From Salinispora arenicola (GTDB taxonomy: Bacteria; Actinomycetota; Actinomycetes; Mycobacteriales; Micromonosporaceae): a stretch of 64,000 nt of DNA. Shown here one piece after another: positions 1 through 6,638 of the stretch (positions are counted from its first letter, which is position 1; each line of letters begins with the position of its first letter). The DNA lies in contig NZ_VFOL01000001.1 of the NCBI RefSeq assembly GCF_006716065.1, positions 4,154,001-4,218,000 of the forward strand. The letters run 5' to 3'. The notes under the pieces were generated by a model. That model was not told the DNA's origin. It saw only the letters and a program-made list of their open reading frames with translations, and made no database searches. The position numbers and the translations under genes were made by a program.

Positions 1-687
1 GGTGAACAGCTCCACCTGGTCGAACCGCAGCTCACCGGCGCCCTGCGGGAGGTTCACCGCGAAGCCCCACATCCGGTCGAGCTGTAGCTCCCGGTCCTTC
101 GGGCCGTCGCCCGGCTGGTAGCTGGTCCGCCAGGCGAACTCGGGGAAGGTCGTCCGGACCTGCTTCCAGCCGGTGGAGTCGTCAGTGAAGAACGACTCCC
201 ACAGCTCCGACGCCTCACCGTGCGCGCCGCCATCCTTGATCTCGAACTGGACCCGCCGGCCGCTGCCGTCTCCCTTCACCCAGAACGAGAACCCGTCGTA
301 CTCCCGCCAGTCCTGGTGGCCGTCCGGGGCGATGAAGTTGTGGGTGAATCCGCCCCAGCCCTCGATGTCGTACCGGACGGAGAAAGCGTCGTCGTCGCTG
401 CCCGCGCCCGGACGGTCCCCGGTGGCGACGGTGGCCACGTCGGGCCGTTCGGCCTCGGTGGAGGCGAAGAGCAGAACCTCGGGCGGGACGCCGTCCTCGT
501 AGTCCTCGACCGTCCGTCGTTCGCCGGCCGGTGTCGGCTCGATGCCGGTGCTGCTGGCCGTGACCGGATCTGGCAGGGCTCGCGCGGCGCCGGGTGTGAC
601 CAGCAGGGACGCGGTGAGCGTGAGGGCAAGCAGGGCAGCGGTGCGGGTACGGAAGCCGCCCCGCCTGCGATCAGGTACGGGATGCAC
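1..687 (-). CDS. Secreted carbohydrate-binding protein (CBM11/CIA30-like), 3' end beyond window
   Basis: The frame is open from GTG at 687 to the left edge (229 codons), so the C-terminal part is missing. GCAGGAGGC lies just upstream and decides the start. Residues 1-37 form a signal peptide: an Arg-rich n-region, then a Leu/Ala core ending near GAARA. The mature part carries VEDYEDG, then a jelly-roll-like stretch (FSFWVKGDGSG, WESFFTDDSTGWKQV) typical of CBM11/CIA30-type domains found at the N-termini of actinomycete glycosidases. A secreted glycoside hydrolase is therefore likely, but no catalytic domain is visible, so the hydrolase role is inference. A LacI/CebR-like operator half lies about 125 nt upstream. 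Confidence 0.7.
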   Translation of the reverse strand, partial: MHPVPDRRRGGFRTRTAALLALTLTASLLVTPGAARALPDPVTASSTGIEPTPAGERRTVEDYEDGVPPEVLLFASTEAERPDVATVATGDRPGAGSDDDAFSVRYDIEGWGGFTHNFIAPDGHQDWREYDGFSFWVKGDGSGRRVQFEIKDGGAHGEASELWESFFTDDSTGWKQVRTTFPEFAWRTSYQPGDGPKDRELQLDRMWGFAVNLPQGAGELRFDQVELFT

Positions 688-811
688 GGTGCCTCCTGCG
701 GTGGGGGTAGGGGCACGCGGGCAGGGTGGATCGACCGCGCGCCGTCGGTTGGGGGATGGGTGGGTGGCGTCCCGCCCGCCGGGTGCGGGCGGTGCGGCAC
801 GACAGATGCTG

Positions 812-825
812 GGTGAACGCTCCCA
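812..825 (-). promoter_or_regulatory. Candidate LacI/CebR-type operator
   Basis: On the minus strand the site reads TGGGAGCGTTCACC. It matches 11 of 14 positions of the CebR-type palindrome TGGGAGCGCTCCCA that controls beta-glucan/cellobiose genes in actinomycetes. It lies upstream of the secreted carbohydrate-binding gene. The right half is degenerate, so this is only a candidate. Confidence 0.35.
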
Positions 826-1010
826 TAGATTGTTGTTGGGTGCAACATATTGACCTATGTCGCGGCGCGGAAGTGACAGAGGGGTAACGAGTGGTGGCGG
901 AGGTGAATGTCCCACTCTCGCCGGGCATCGGCGAGGTGCGCGGTGAGATCAGACCCGCTGACGAGGTCGTCAGCTCCCCCAGGCCGACGGGTCAGCGGCC
1001 GTCGGCGAGA

Positions 1011-1031
1011 TAGACTAAGTCGTTAGCTAAC
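1011..1031 (+). promoter_or_regulatory. Toxin-antitoxin promoter with palindromic operator
   Basis: TAGACT (1011-1016) is a good -10 hexamer. Six bases later comes the perfect 10-bp palindrome GTTAGCTAAC (1022-1031), which would cover the transcription start. Phd-type antitoxins repress their own promoters by binding short palindromes, so this is the natural autoregulatory operator. The binding itself is inference. Confidence 0.5.
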
Positions 1032-1044
1032 CTGGGAGGTGGCC

Positions 1045-1299
1045 GTGTCGACCGAAGCCGTGCACTACAACATGCATGACGCCAAGACCCACCTGTCGCG
1101 CATCATCGAGCGAGTGGAACGCGGTGAGGAGGTCATCATCGACCGGGCGGGCACCCCCGTGGCGAAGGTCGTGCCGTTGGTGCGTCGGGTCAATCGCACC
1201 GCGATCGGCTCCCTCGCGGGGCAGCTGGACCTGTCAGGTGACTGGGACTCGCCCCACACCAACGACGAGATAGCCGATGACTTCGGCATCAGCGCATGA
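1045..1299 (+). CDS. Phd/YefM-family antitoxin
   Basis: 84 residues. GTG at 1045 is preferred over GTG 1039 because GGGAGG (1034-1039) sits at the right distance. The protein shows the Phd pattern: a short N-terminal strand, MHDAKTHLSRIIERVERGEEVII, then AGTPVAKVVPL, which is the DNA-binding and dimerisation fold. The acidic C-terminal tail (LDLSGDWDSPHTNDEIADDF) is typical of the toxin-wrapping segment. Its TGA overlaps the ATG of the PIN toxin, giving translational coupling. It neutralises the toxin and probably represses the operon through the palindrome just upstream. Confidence 0.85.
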   Translation: MSTEAVHYNMHDAKTHLSRIIERVERGEEVIIDRAGTPVAKVVPLVRRVNRTAIGSLAGQLDLSGDWDSPHTNDEIADDFGISA

Positions 1300-1670
1300 G
1301 CCTGTTGCTGGACACCCACGTCGCGCTGTGGGCCATCACCGGGGATGCGAATCTGGGCCCGGCATTTCTCGATCGGCTCCGTCGTGACCCGGACATCTAC
1401 CTTTCTCCGGTCACCCTCTGGGAGATCACCGTCAAGCAGACGGCGGGGAAGCTCGCCGGACCGTCCGACCTCGCGGAGCGGGTCCGGGACATGGGCTTTC
1501 GTGAACTGGCGGTGACGCACGCCCACGCGATCGCCGCCGGGCGCCTCCCGCTTCACCACCGCGATCCCTTCGACCGGATGTTGGTGGCGCAGGCAACCGT
1601 GGAAGGCATGACGTTGGCCTCCCGCGACGTGTCGATCGCGCGGTACGACGTGGACGTGCTCAAGGTCTGA
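1296..1670 (+). CDS. PIN-domain ribonuclease toxin (VapC-like)
   Basis: 124 residues, the usual size for a PIN toxin. It starts with LLLDTHVALW, whose Asp is the first metal ligand. SPVTLWEITVK supplies the conserved Glu, and HHRDPFDRMLVAQA and TLASRD supply the C-terminal acidic residues. The HRDPFDRMLVAQA variant is that of the Phd-partnered PIN subfamily rather than classical VapBC. It is predicted to cleave RNA when free of antitoxin. Its start overlaps the antitoxin stop (ATGA). Confidence 0.88.
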   Translation: MSLLLDTHVALWAITGDANLGPAFLDRLRRDPDIYLSPVTLWEITVKQTAGKLAGPSDLAERVRDMGFRELAVTHAHAIAAGRLPLHHRDPFDRMLVAQATVEGMTLASRDVSIARYDVDVLKV

Positions 1671-1672
1671 CC

Positions 1673-1690
1673 CGCCACCGCCCGGTGGCG
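1673..1690. terminator. Hairpin between convergent genes
   Basis: CGCCACC (1673-1679) and GGTGGCG (1684-1690) form a perfect 7-bp stem with loop GCCC, three bases after the toxin stop. There is no T-tract. It lies between the toxin gene and the convergent MFS gene. Confidence 0.45.
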
Positions 1691-1726
1691 CGGTATCGAG
1701 CCGAGAGCACGTTGGCGGCAGGTGCC

Positions 1727-3256
1727 TCAGCCGGGCCCGGACAAGCGGTCGGCCCGGTACAGCAGCGCGGCGGCGACGAAACCACCGACCAGGACCGCCA
1801 CCGCCCCCACTGTCTGACCGGTCCGCAACGCGTCGGCGAACGCGACGGTGACCATCTCCCGGTCCGAGCCCGCGGCGGCCAGGGCCGCGGGGAACGAGCC
1901 GGCGCCGGCCAGTGCCGCGGGCAGCAGTGCGGCGAACCGGGCGTTGAGCACCGCGCCCAGCACGGCGATGCCGAGGCTGCCGCCGACCTCGGTCATCGTG
2001 CCGTCGACGCCGGCCCCGGCGCCGGCCTTGTTCGGCGGGATCGCGCTCATCACCGCCTCGACGATGGCCGGGTTCGCCAGCGCGCAGCCCGCACCCATGA
2101 TGAGTAGCCCGGCCAGCAGCGTGCCGTAGCCCTCGGACCGCACGTGCGTGACCAGCGCCAGGCCACCGGCCAGCAGGGTCATTCCGGTGGCGATGGCGGC
2201 CGGTAGCCCAAGCCGGCGGATCACCATCGCGGCGATGCCGCTCACGTTGAGCAGCACGATGGACAGGGCGAACGGCACCATCCGCAGGCCGGCCTCCCAG
2301 GCCGAGAAGCCGCGGACGAACTGCAGTTGCTGGGTGAGCAGGAACAGCGCGCCGGTGGCGCCGAAAGTGATCAGCACGACGCCGCAGACCGCGCCGACGA
2401 AGCGGCGATTCCGGAAAAAGTGCATGTCCAGCATCGGGTGGGCGACCCGCTGTTCCCAGCGCACGAAGGACACCAGCAACAGCACGCCGGCGGCACCCGC
2501 GCCGAGCACCTTCGTCGAGGCCCACCCGAGCTCCGGACCGGAGATGATCGCCCAGACGATCGCGGTCAGGCCGGCAGTGGACAGCGCCACCCCGCCCAGA
2601 TCCAGCCGCCCGCCGGACGGATCCCGTGACTCCGGGACCAGCGTCCAGCCGGCGAGGAGGCAGATCAGCACGATCGGGATGTTCATCAAGAAGATTGCGC
2701 CCCAGGGCAGGTGGGCGAGGACGGCCCCGCCGATCGGCGGCCCAGCGGCGAAGCCCAGCGCGCTGGTCGCCGCCCAGATGCCGATTGCCTGGGACCGCTC
2801 GCCGGAGTCGAAGACCTGCATGGCGACGGCCAGGGTGGCGGTGACCAGCAGCGCGCCGCCCACCCCCATGCCAGCCCGGGCAGCGATCAGCTGCTCGGTG
2901 GTGCGGGCCAGCCCGGCTGCCAGCGAGCCCAGGCCGAACAGCACCAGCCCGACCAGCAGCATTCGGCGCCGCCCGTACCGGTCGACTGCACTGCCAGCGC
3001 TCAGTAACAGCCCGGACAGCACCAACGCGTACGCGTTGATCATCCACTGCACGTCGGCGGTGCCGGCGTTCAGTTCCACCGTGAGTACCGGAACCGCCAC
3101 CGTCAACACGGTGTTGTCCAGCACGACGACGAGCTGGGTCAGGCAGAGCACCGCGAGAATCAGCCAGCGGTGCGGCACCCGGCCCGCTGCGGCCCGGTCC
3201 ATGGGTGTGGACAGGCCGCGGCCCGCATCGTTGGGCGGACTGTCGATCAAACTCAT
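1727..3256 (-). CDS. DHA2-family MFS drug exporter (EmrB/QacA type)
   Basis: 509 residues with about 14 hydrophobic segments, the DHA2 layout. ATG at 3256 follows GGGGAA and begins MSLIDSPPN; the frame extends further upstream, but that part is not protein-like. Signatures include VVLDNTVLTVAVP in helix 1, the loop motif DRYGRRRMLLVG, GMGVGGALLVTATLAV, and GFAAGPPIGG (motif C, typical of antiporters). It probably exports amphipathic drugs by proton antiport. It stands alone, convergent with the toxin-antitoxin pair. The substrate is unknown. Confidence 0.88.
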   Translation of the reverse strand: MSLIDSPPNDAGRGLSTPMDRAAAGRVPHRWLILAVLCLTQLVVVLDNTVLTVAVPVLTVELNAGTADVQWMINAYALVLSGLLLSAGSAVDRYGRRRMLLVGLVLFGLGSLAAGLARTTEQLIAARAGMGVGGALLVTATLAVAMQVFDSGERSQAIGIWAATSALGFAAGPPIGGAVLAHLPWGAIFLMNIPIVLICLLAGWTLVPESRDPSGGRLDLGGVALSTAGLTAIVWAIISGPELGWASTKVLGAGAAGVLLLVSFVRWEQRVAHPMLDMHFFRNRRFVGAVCGVVLITFGATGALFLLTQQLQFVRGFSAWEAGLRMVPFALSIVLLNVSGIAAMVIRRLGLPAAIATGMTLLAGGLALVTHVRSEGYGTLLAGLLIMGAGCALANPAIVEAVMSAIPPNKAGAGAGVDGTMTEVGGSLGIAVLGAVLNARFAALLPAALAGAGSFPAALAAAGSDREMVTVAFADALRTGQTVGAVAVLVGGFVAAALLYRADRLSGPG

Positions 3257-3337
3257 GCGATTCCCCAGCGGTCGTACGGACGGAAACGGCGACGCCGTGG
3301 ATGTCTTTCTCGGGCTCACCAATTCATCGGACCGGGA

Positions 3338-3520
3338 TCATACGGCGCTGGGCGCGACGTCCCGAACCGCCATGCGTTCGGTCGGTCCGCACAGTGGGAA
3401 CCGCCGCTGGGCTGCCACGCCCACCGTGATCGTGTCCCGGACGCCGAGCTCGGCGGCGTCGGGGACATTCATGGCCAGGGTCGGCGCGACGCAGGCCAGG
3501 GCGAGTGTCGGCGACGTCAC
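3338..3520 (-). CDS. Small hypothetical protein downstream of the siderophore flavoreductase
   Basis: 60 codons, GTG start, in the same frame as the upstream flavoreductase and 27 nt after its stop. CGGAGC sits 4-5 nt before the GTG. Third positions are strongly G/C-biased, as in the real genes around it. The product starts MTSPTLALACVAPTLAMNVP and matches no family I recognise. It may be a tiny cistron or the decayed 3' end of a gene. Confidence 0.3.
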   Translation of the reverse strand: MTSPTLALACVAPTLAMNVPDAAELGVRDTITVGVAAQRRFPLCGPTERMAVRDVAPSAV

Positions 3521-3547
3521 GTGTGCTCCGGGTGCCGGGCCGATCCA

Positions 3548-4258
3548 TCAGGTGACCCGCCAGTAGCCGAGTGAGGTGAGCTGGTGCTTGCCGACGCCGA
3601 GCGTCCGCCGTACGTGCCGGGTGATGCTGCGGGTGCTGGCGGCCTCGCAGGCCACCCAGTAGTGCGCGCTGTCGCCGGCGGGCAGCGCGGCGCAGACCGT
3701 CTCGACCAGGTGTCGTCCACCGTCGCGGCGTGGTATCCAGGTCACCTCGTGGTGCGCGCGGGCACGCGGGGTCAGTGCCTTCTCGCCCTCGTGGGCGAAC
3801 TCCAGCCACACCGTCGCTGGGATGTCGGCGCCAGCGTCGAGGAGGCTGTTGACCGCTGGCAGCGACGCCGCATCCCCGACCAGGTAGAGGTGCTCCGGCG
3901 TCGGATCGGGTAGCTGGAACGCGCTGCCCTGCACGGTGGCGTCGATGGTGTCACCAACGCGTGCGGTGGCGGCCCAGCGGGCGGCGCAGCCGTCGTGAAG
4001 GGCGAATTCCAGGGCGAACCGGCCGGTCGCCGGGTCCGGGTCGACCAGCGTGTAGGCCCGCTGGTGCGCCCGTCCGTTGGTGTGGAACCACAGCCGGATC
4101 CACATCGTCGGGTGCACGCCACAGTCCTCGAGCAGCCCACCGTCGTCGAGGCAGAGCCGCTGGTAGTGCCCGGCGACCGACTCGGTGCTCAACACGGTGA
4201 GCCGGAAGTCCCGGCCGCCCATGGCCCGCAGGACCAGGCCTTCCCAGTTCCGTTTCAC
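3548..4258 (-). CDS. Siderophore-interacting FAD-binding reductase (SIP/ViuB family)
   Basis: 236 residues from GTG 4258, chosen because GGAGGG lies just upstream; ATG 4279 would put translation almost inside the iron box. SIP reductases release iron from ferric siderophores in the cytoplasm using FAD and NAD(P)H. The FAD motif is RAYTLVDPD (family R-x-Y-T). FALEFALHDGCAARWA follows, and the nucleotide-binding strand is LYLVGDAASLPAV. The C-terminus (HYWVACEAASTRSITRHVRRTLG) is the usual SIP ending. The iron box at 4282-4304 predicts induction under iron starvation. It is divergent from a siderophore-type acetyltransferase. Confidence 0.88.
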   Translation of the reverse strand: MKRNWEGLVLRAMGGRDFRLTVLSTESVAGHYQRLCLDDGGLLEDCGVHPTMWIRLWFHTNGRAHQRAYTLVDPDPATGRFALEFALHDGCAARWAATARVGDTIDATVQGSAFQLPDPTPEHLYLVGDAASLPAVNSLLDAGADIPATVWLEFAHEGEKALTPRARAHHEVTWIPRRDGGRHLVETVCAALPAGDSAHYWVACEAASTRSITRHVRRTLGVGKHQLTSLGYWRVT

Positions 4259-4281
4259 GAACCCTCCAGCTAAGGTCAACC

Positions 4282-4304
4282 TTGGTTAGGAGAGGCTAAC
4301 CTAA
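4282..4304 (-). promoter_or_regulatory. Iron box (IdeR/DmdR type)
   Basis: The minus strand reads TTAGGTTAG, five bases, then CCTAACCAA. These inverted arms match the actinobacterial iron-box consensus TTAGGTTAGGCTAACCTAA, with a slightly longer centre. It lies 24-46 nt upstream of the siderophore reductase start, within its promoter, and also upstream of the divergent acetyltransferase. IdeR/DmdR with Fe2+ would repress here. Confidence 0.7.
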
Positions 4305-4368
4305 CTGAGCGGTTTCGTGAACCGCGTCTCCTGTCTGTCCGAACCCGATCGCTGACCCACCGCCCACC

Positions 4369-4431
4369 AGACACCGAAGGACGAGACCCAGACACCGAAT
4401 GACGGGACCCAGGCACCGAAGGATGAGACGA
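4369..4431 (+). repeat. Three tandem 21-bp repeats in the acetyltransferase leader
   Basis: Copies lie at 4369-4389, 4390-4410 and 4411-4431. Each contains CACCGAAGGA or a one-base variant (CACCGAATGA in copy 2) followed by a GAGAC/GGGAC block. Copies 1 and 2 differ at two positions and copy 3 at four or five. Copy 3 supplies the probable ribosome binding site (GAAGGA) of the gene starting at 4433, so the array duplicates a Shine-Dalgarno-like element. Confidence 0.8.
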
Positions 4432-4432
4432 C

Positions 4433-4996
4433 ATGACCTACCGGGAGCAGATTCCCGACCTCGGCGAGCTGACGCTGGCGCCGGTACATCCCGACAAGCA
4501 TGCCGGGCTGCTGCACGGCTGGGTGACCCTGCCCCGCAACGCGTTCTGGGGAATGGGCTCACACACCCTCGACCAGGTGCGCGAGATCTACACGTTCCTT
4601 GACGGGTTGGACACCCATCACGCGTACCTGATTGTGCTCAACGGCGAGCCGGTCGGACTGTTCCAGACCTACCGGCCGGAGGCGGACCCGGTGGGTGAGC
4701 GTTACCCGGTGCAGCCGGGGGACATCGGGATGCACCTGTTGCTCAACCCGCCCCGACACTACGTACGTGGCATCACTACAGCCATCGGTCCCGCGCTGGC
4801 CCGGTTTCTGCTGCGGGACCCGGCCACGCGGCGAATCGTGGTGGAGCCGGACGTGCGAAACGATGCCGCGCTGCACCGCCTGCGGATCGAGGGGTTCACC
4901 TTCGCCGCGGAGATCGACCTGCCCGACAAGCGAGCCCAACTGGCCTTCCTGACCCGCACTCGCTTCGAGGCCGATCACCCGGCCCCGGCTGGGTAG
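4433..4996 (+). CDS. Siderophore-type GNAT acetyltransferase (IucB/RhbD-like)
   Basis: 187 residues; ATG follows GAAGGATGAG. It resembles the N-acyltransferases that acylate N-hydroxylysine or hydroxy-diamines in hydroxamate siderophore pathways. The N-terminal half (LAPVHPDKHAGLLHGWVTLPR and WGM) is followed by YLIVLNGEPVGLFQTYRP. GDIGMHLLLNPPRHYVRGITTAI corresponds to the acetyl-CoA binding region, and RRIVVEPDVRNDAALHRLRIEGF to the GNAT C-terminal strand. It is divergent from the siderophore reductase across the iron box, so it is probably iron-regulated. No NRPS-independent synthetase is in the window. Confidence 0.82.
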   Translation: MTYREQIPDLGELTLAPVHPDKHAGLLHGWVTLPRNAFWGMGSHTLDQVREIYTFLDGLDTHHAYLIVLNGEPVGLFQTYRPEADPVGERYPVQPGDIGMHLLLNPPRHYVRGITTAIGPALARFLLRDPATRRIVVEPDVRNDAALHRLRIEGFTFAAEIDLPDKRAQLAFLTRTRFEADHPAPAG

Positions 4997-5035
4997 GGGG
5001 CTTTCGGTCACCCGCCCATGGCCCCGGCGGTGTCC

Positions 5036-6022
5036 TCAGATCCAGCGGCGTAGTGCTGCCTCCACCCCAGCCTGGAACCGGCTCTCCGCGTCGAGGCGTC
5101 GCATCAGGTCCCGGACGGTGCGACGGACGGTCCGCTCGGAGAGCTGTAGTTGGCGGCCGATCGCCTCGTCGGTGCGTCCCTGGCGGAGCAGCCGGAGAAT
5201 GGCGACGGTCTGTTCGGTCAAGCCGTCTCGATCGGCATTGGCGGGCATGGGGAATTCCATGCCCCTTTCCCAGAGTAGGTCGAAAAGAAGGCACAGCGTG
5301 GAGACCAGGAGGCTGCCGCGGATCTCCAACGCGCCCCGGCAGGACCGGGATCCGATCGGGATGAGCGCGAACTGCCGGTCGACCAGGGTCATCCGCACCG
5401 GCGCCTCGGTCATCACCCGACTCTGCTCGCCCTGCTTGGCCATCAGCTCGGCGTACGCTCGGGATCCGGCGTCGTCCAGTGTGCTCTCCTGGTAGATGTG
5501 ACGGATCGTCACTCCCCGGGAGAGGGCGATCCGAGTCAGGTTCTTGCTGGTCTCGATGGTTCCTGGTGGCATCGCCCGGCCGGTGGTCAGCGTCATGATG
5601 CTCTCGGACGCGGTGCAGGCGTGCTCGGCCAGGCGTTCCCACACGGTGTCGGGTCCTTCCAGCCGCACGATCTCCTCTCGCTCCCGGTGGATGTCGTGGC
5701 TGGCGGCACGGGCGAGCACCGAGGCGCGCGCTGCCAGCAGCTTGGCCTGCTGTGCGATGATCTGCTGCTCGGCCTGGTGGAGCAGGGCGAGCAGGCCGAG
5801 CCGCAGGCTCACCGAGCGCAGGTTGCCCTCCCGGCCGGGTGACGGTGTGACGAGTGCCTGGTCGGCCAGGGCGGAGAAGGCGTCGTGGACGACCGCCTCC
5901 GGTACGTCCAGGCTCGTGGCGAGTTCATCGACGTTCCAGGTCGGGTTTTCCACCATCGCCCAGTAGACGGCTTCGATTCCCGCCGATATCCCTAGCCTGT
6001 CGAGCAAGGTCGCCTCCACCAT
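5036..6022 (-). CDS. LuxR-type regulator with TrmB-like N-terminus
   Basis: 328 residues from ATG 6022; GTG 6028 is an alternative and neither has a strong ribosome binding site. Residues 1-70 form a winged-helix TrmB-like segment (GIEAVYWAMVENPTWNVDELATSLDVPEAVV). The middle looks like a phospholipase-D-like or ligand-sensing region (GVTIRHIYQEST, DRQFALIPIGS). The C-terminus is a LuxR HTH (AILRLLRQGRTDEAIGRQLQLSERTVRRTVRDLMRRL). This architecture recurs beside actinomycete RiPP and other secondary-metabolite operons. It is divergent from the SARP gene and its start shares the octamer TGGTATTC with that gene's upstream region, so control of the RiPP operon is plausible. Confidence 0.78.
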   Translation of the reverse strand: MVEATLLDRLGISAGIEAVYWAMVENPTWNVDELATSLDVPEAVVHDAFSALADQALVTPSPGREGNLRSVSLRLGLLALLHQAEQQIIAQQAKLLAARASVLARAASHDIHREREEIVRLEGPDTVWERLAEHACTASESIMTLTTGRAMPPGTIETSKNLTRIALSRGVTIRHIYQESTLDDAGSRAYAELMAKQGEQSRVMTEAPVRMTLVDRQFALIPIGSRSCRGALEIRGSLLVSTLCLLFDLLWERGMEFPMPANADRDGLTEQTVAILRLLRQGRTDEAIGRQLQLSERTVRRTVRDLMRRLDAESRFQAGVEAALRRWI

Positions 6023-6638
6023 CCCCACTGGTATTCAGATTAATGAAATCTGCGCTTTTCGCAAGGTGTGGACATCGATCCTCGTCTGTTGATGGTGCCG
6101 GACCGGCTGGGCGACGCGACCGCGACCGGGCCGGTGGGAACGTCGTCGCCCGGAACACTCCGGATCTTCGGCCCGGCAGCGGCCCACTGCCGCGTACCCG
6201 GGAGTCACCGTCGTCCGGACCGGCCCAGGGGTCCTGGCTACTCGGGAGTTGCCGAAACCGGCCGTGGCCGGTTCCGGCATCGCCCTGAGTGCTGACGCGG
6301 ACGACACCGGAACCGCACGATCATGGCGGCAGCGTTGCCGGGAGGTGGGCGGCGGAGAGGGGAGGTGTCCGATGTGTACGGACAGAAGTGGACCGTCGGC
6401 GCATTCACGAACACAGTGGTATCTGAATTGCGAATACCATTAAATGACCGAATCGTGAACTGCACCCATCGAACTGCCCGACCACATTCCTGGAGTTGCC
6501 GTGGGTCATCCGCCATCGCCGCAAAAGCAGGGCGACCTCGGACCACATCGGGCAGCGGTATGCCACGGAGCAATCCGCACCGTGCCGACACCGCAGAAGC
6601 GGACGACCACCCCGCGTCCGCTTGGACGGGAGATTGCG
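6023..6638. other. Long regulatory intergenic region upstream of the RiPP operon
   Basis: 616 nt between the divergent LuxR-type and SARP genes. It contains TGGTATTC at 6029-6036, an A+T-rich block at about 6400-6450 with an inverted repeat, and CCGGTTCC/GGAACCG-type repeats around 6150-6320. I searched both strands for a RiPP precursor and found no short frame with a ribosome binding site and a Cys/Ser/Thr-rich end. Confidence 0.55.
6417..6439. promoter_or_regulatory. Inverted repeat, candidate operator
   Basis: TGGTAT (6417-6422) and ATACCA (6434-6439) are perfect inverted arms 11 nt apart in an A+T-rich block about 200 nt before the SARP start. GAATACCA at the right end is the complement of TGGTATTC at 6029-6036, next to the LuxR-type gene start. 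Two copies of one octamer flank the two regulators. Confidence 0.4.

Larger units (their letters stand above)
688..1044. other. Divergent intergenic region
   Basis: This 357-nt gap separates the divergent carbohydrate-binding protein and the toxin-antitoxin pair. It holds the CebR-like site at 812-825, a GC-poor patch with the loose palindrome TGTTGTTGGGTGCAACA (about 830-846), and the promoter and palindrome of the toxin-antitoxin operon near 1011-1031. I see no convincing gene in it. Confidence 0.6.

Noticed and set aside
1065..3047. A 660-codon minus-strand frame
   Set aside because: It is antisense to the toxin-antitoxin pair and out of frame with the MFS gene; the product is Arg/Gly/Ala low-complexity with no family motif.
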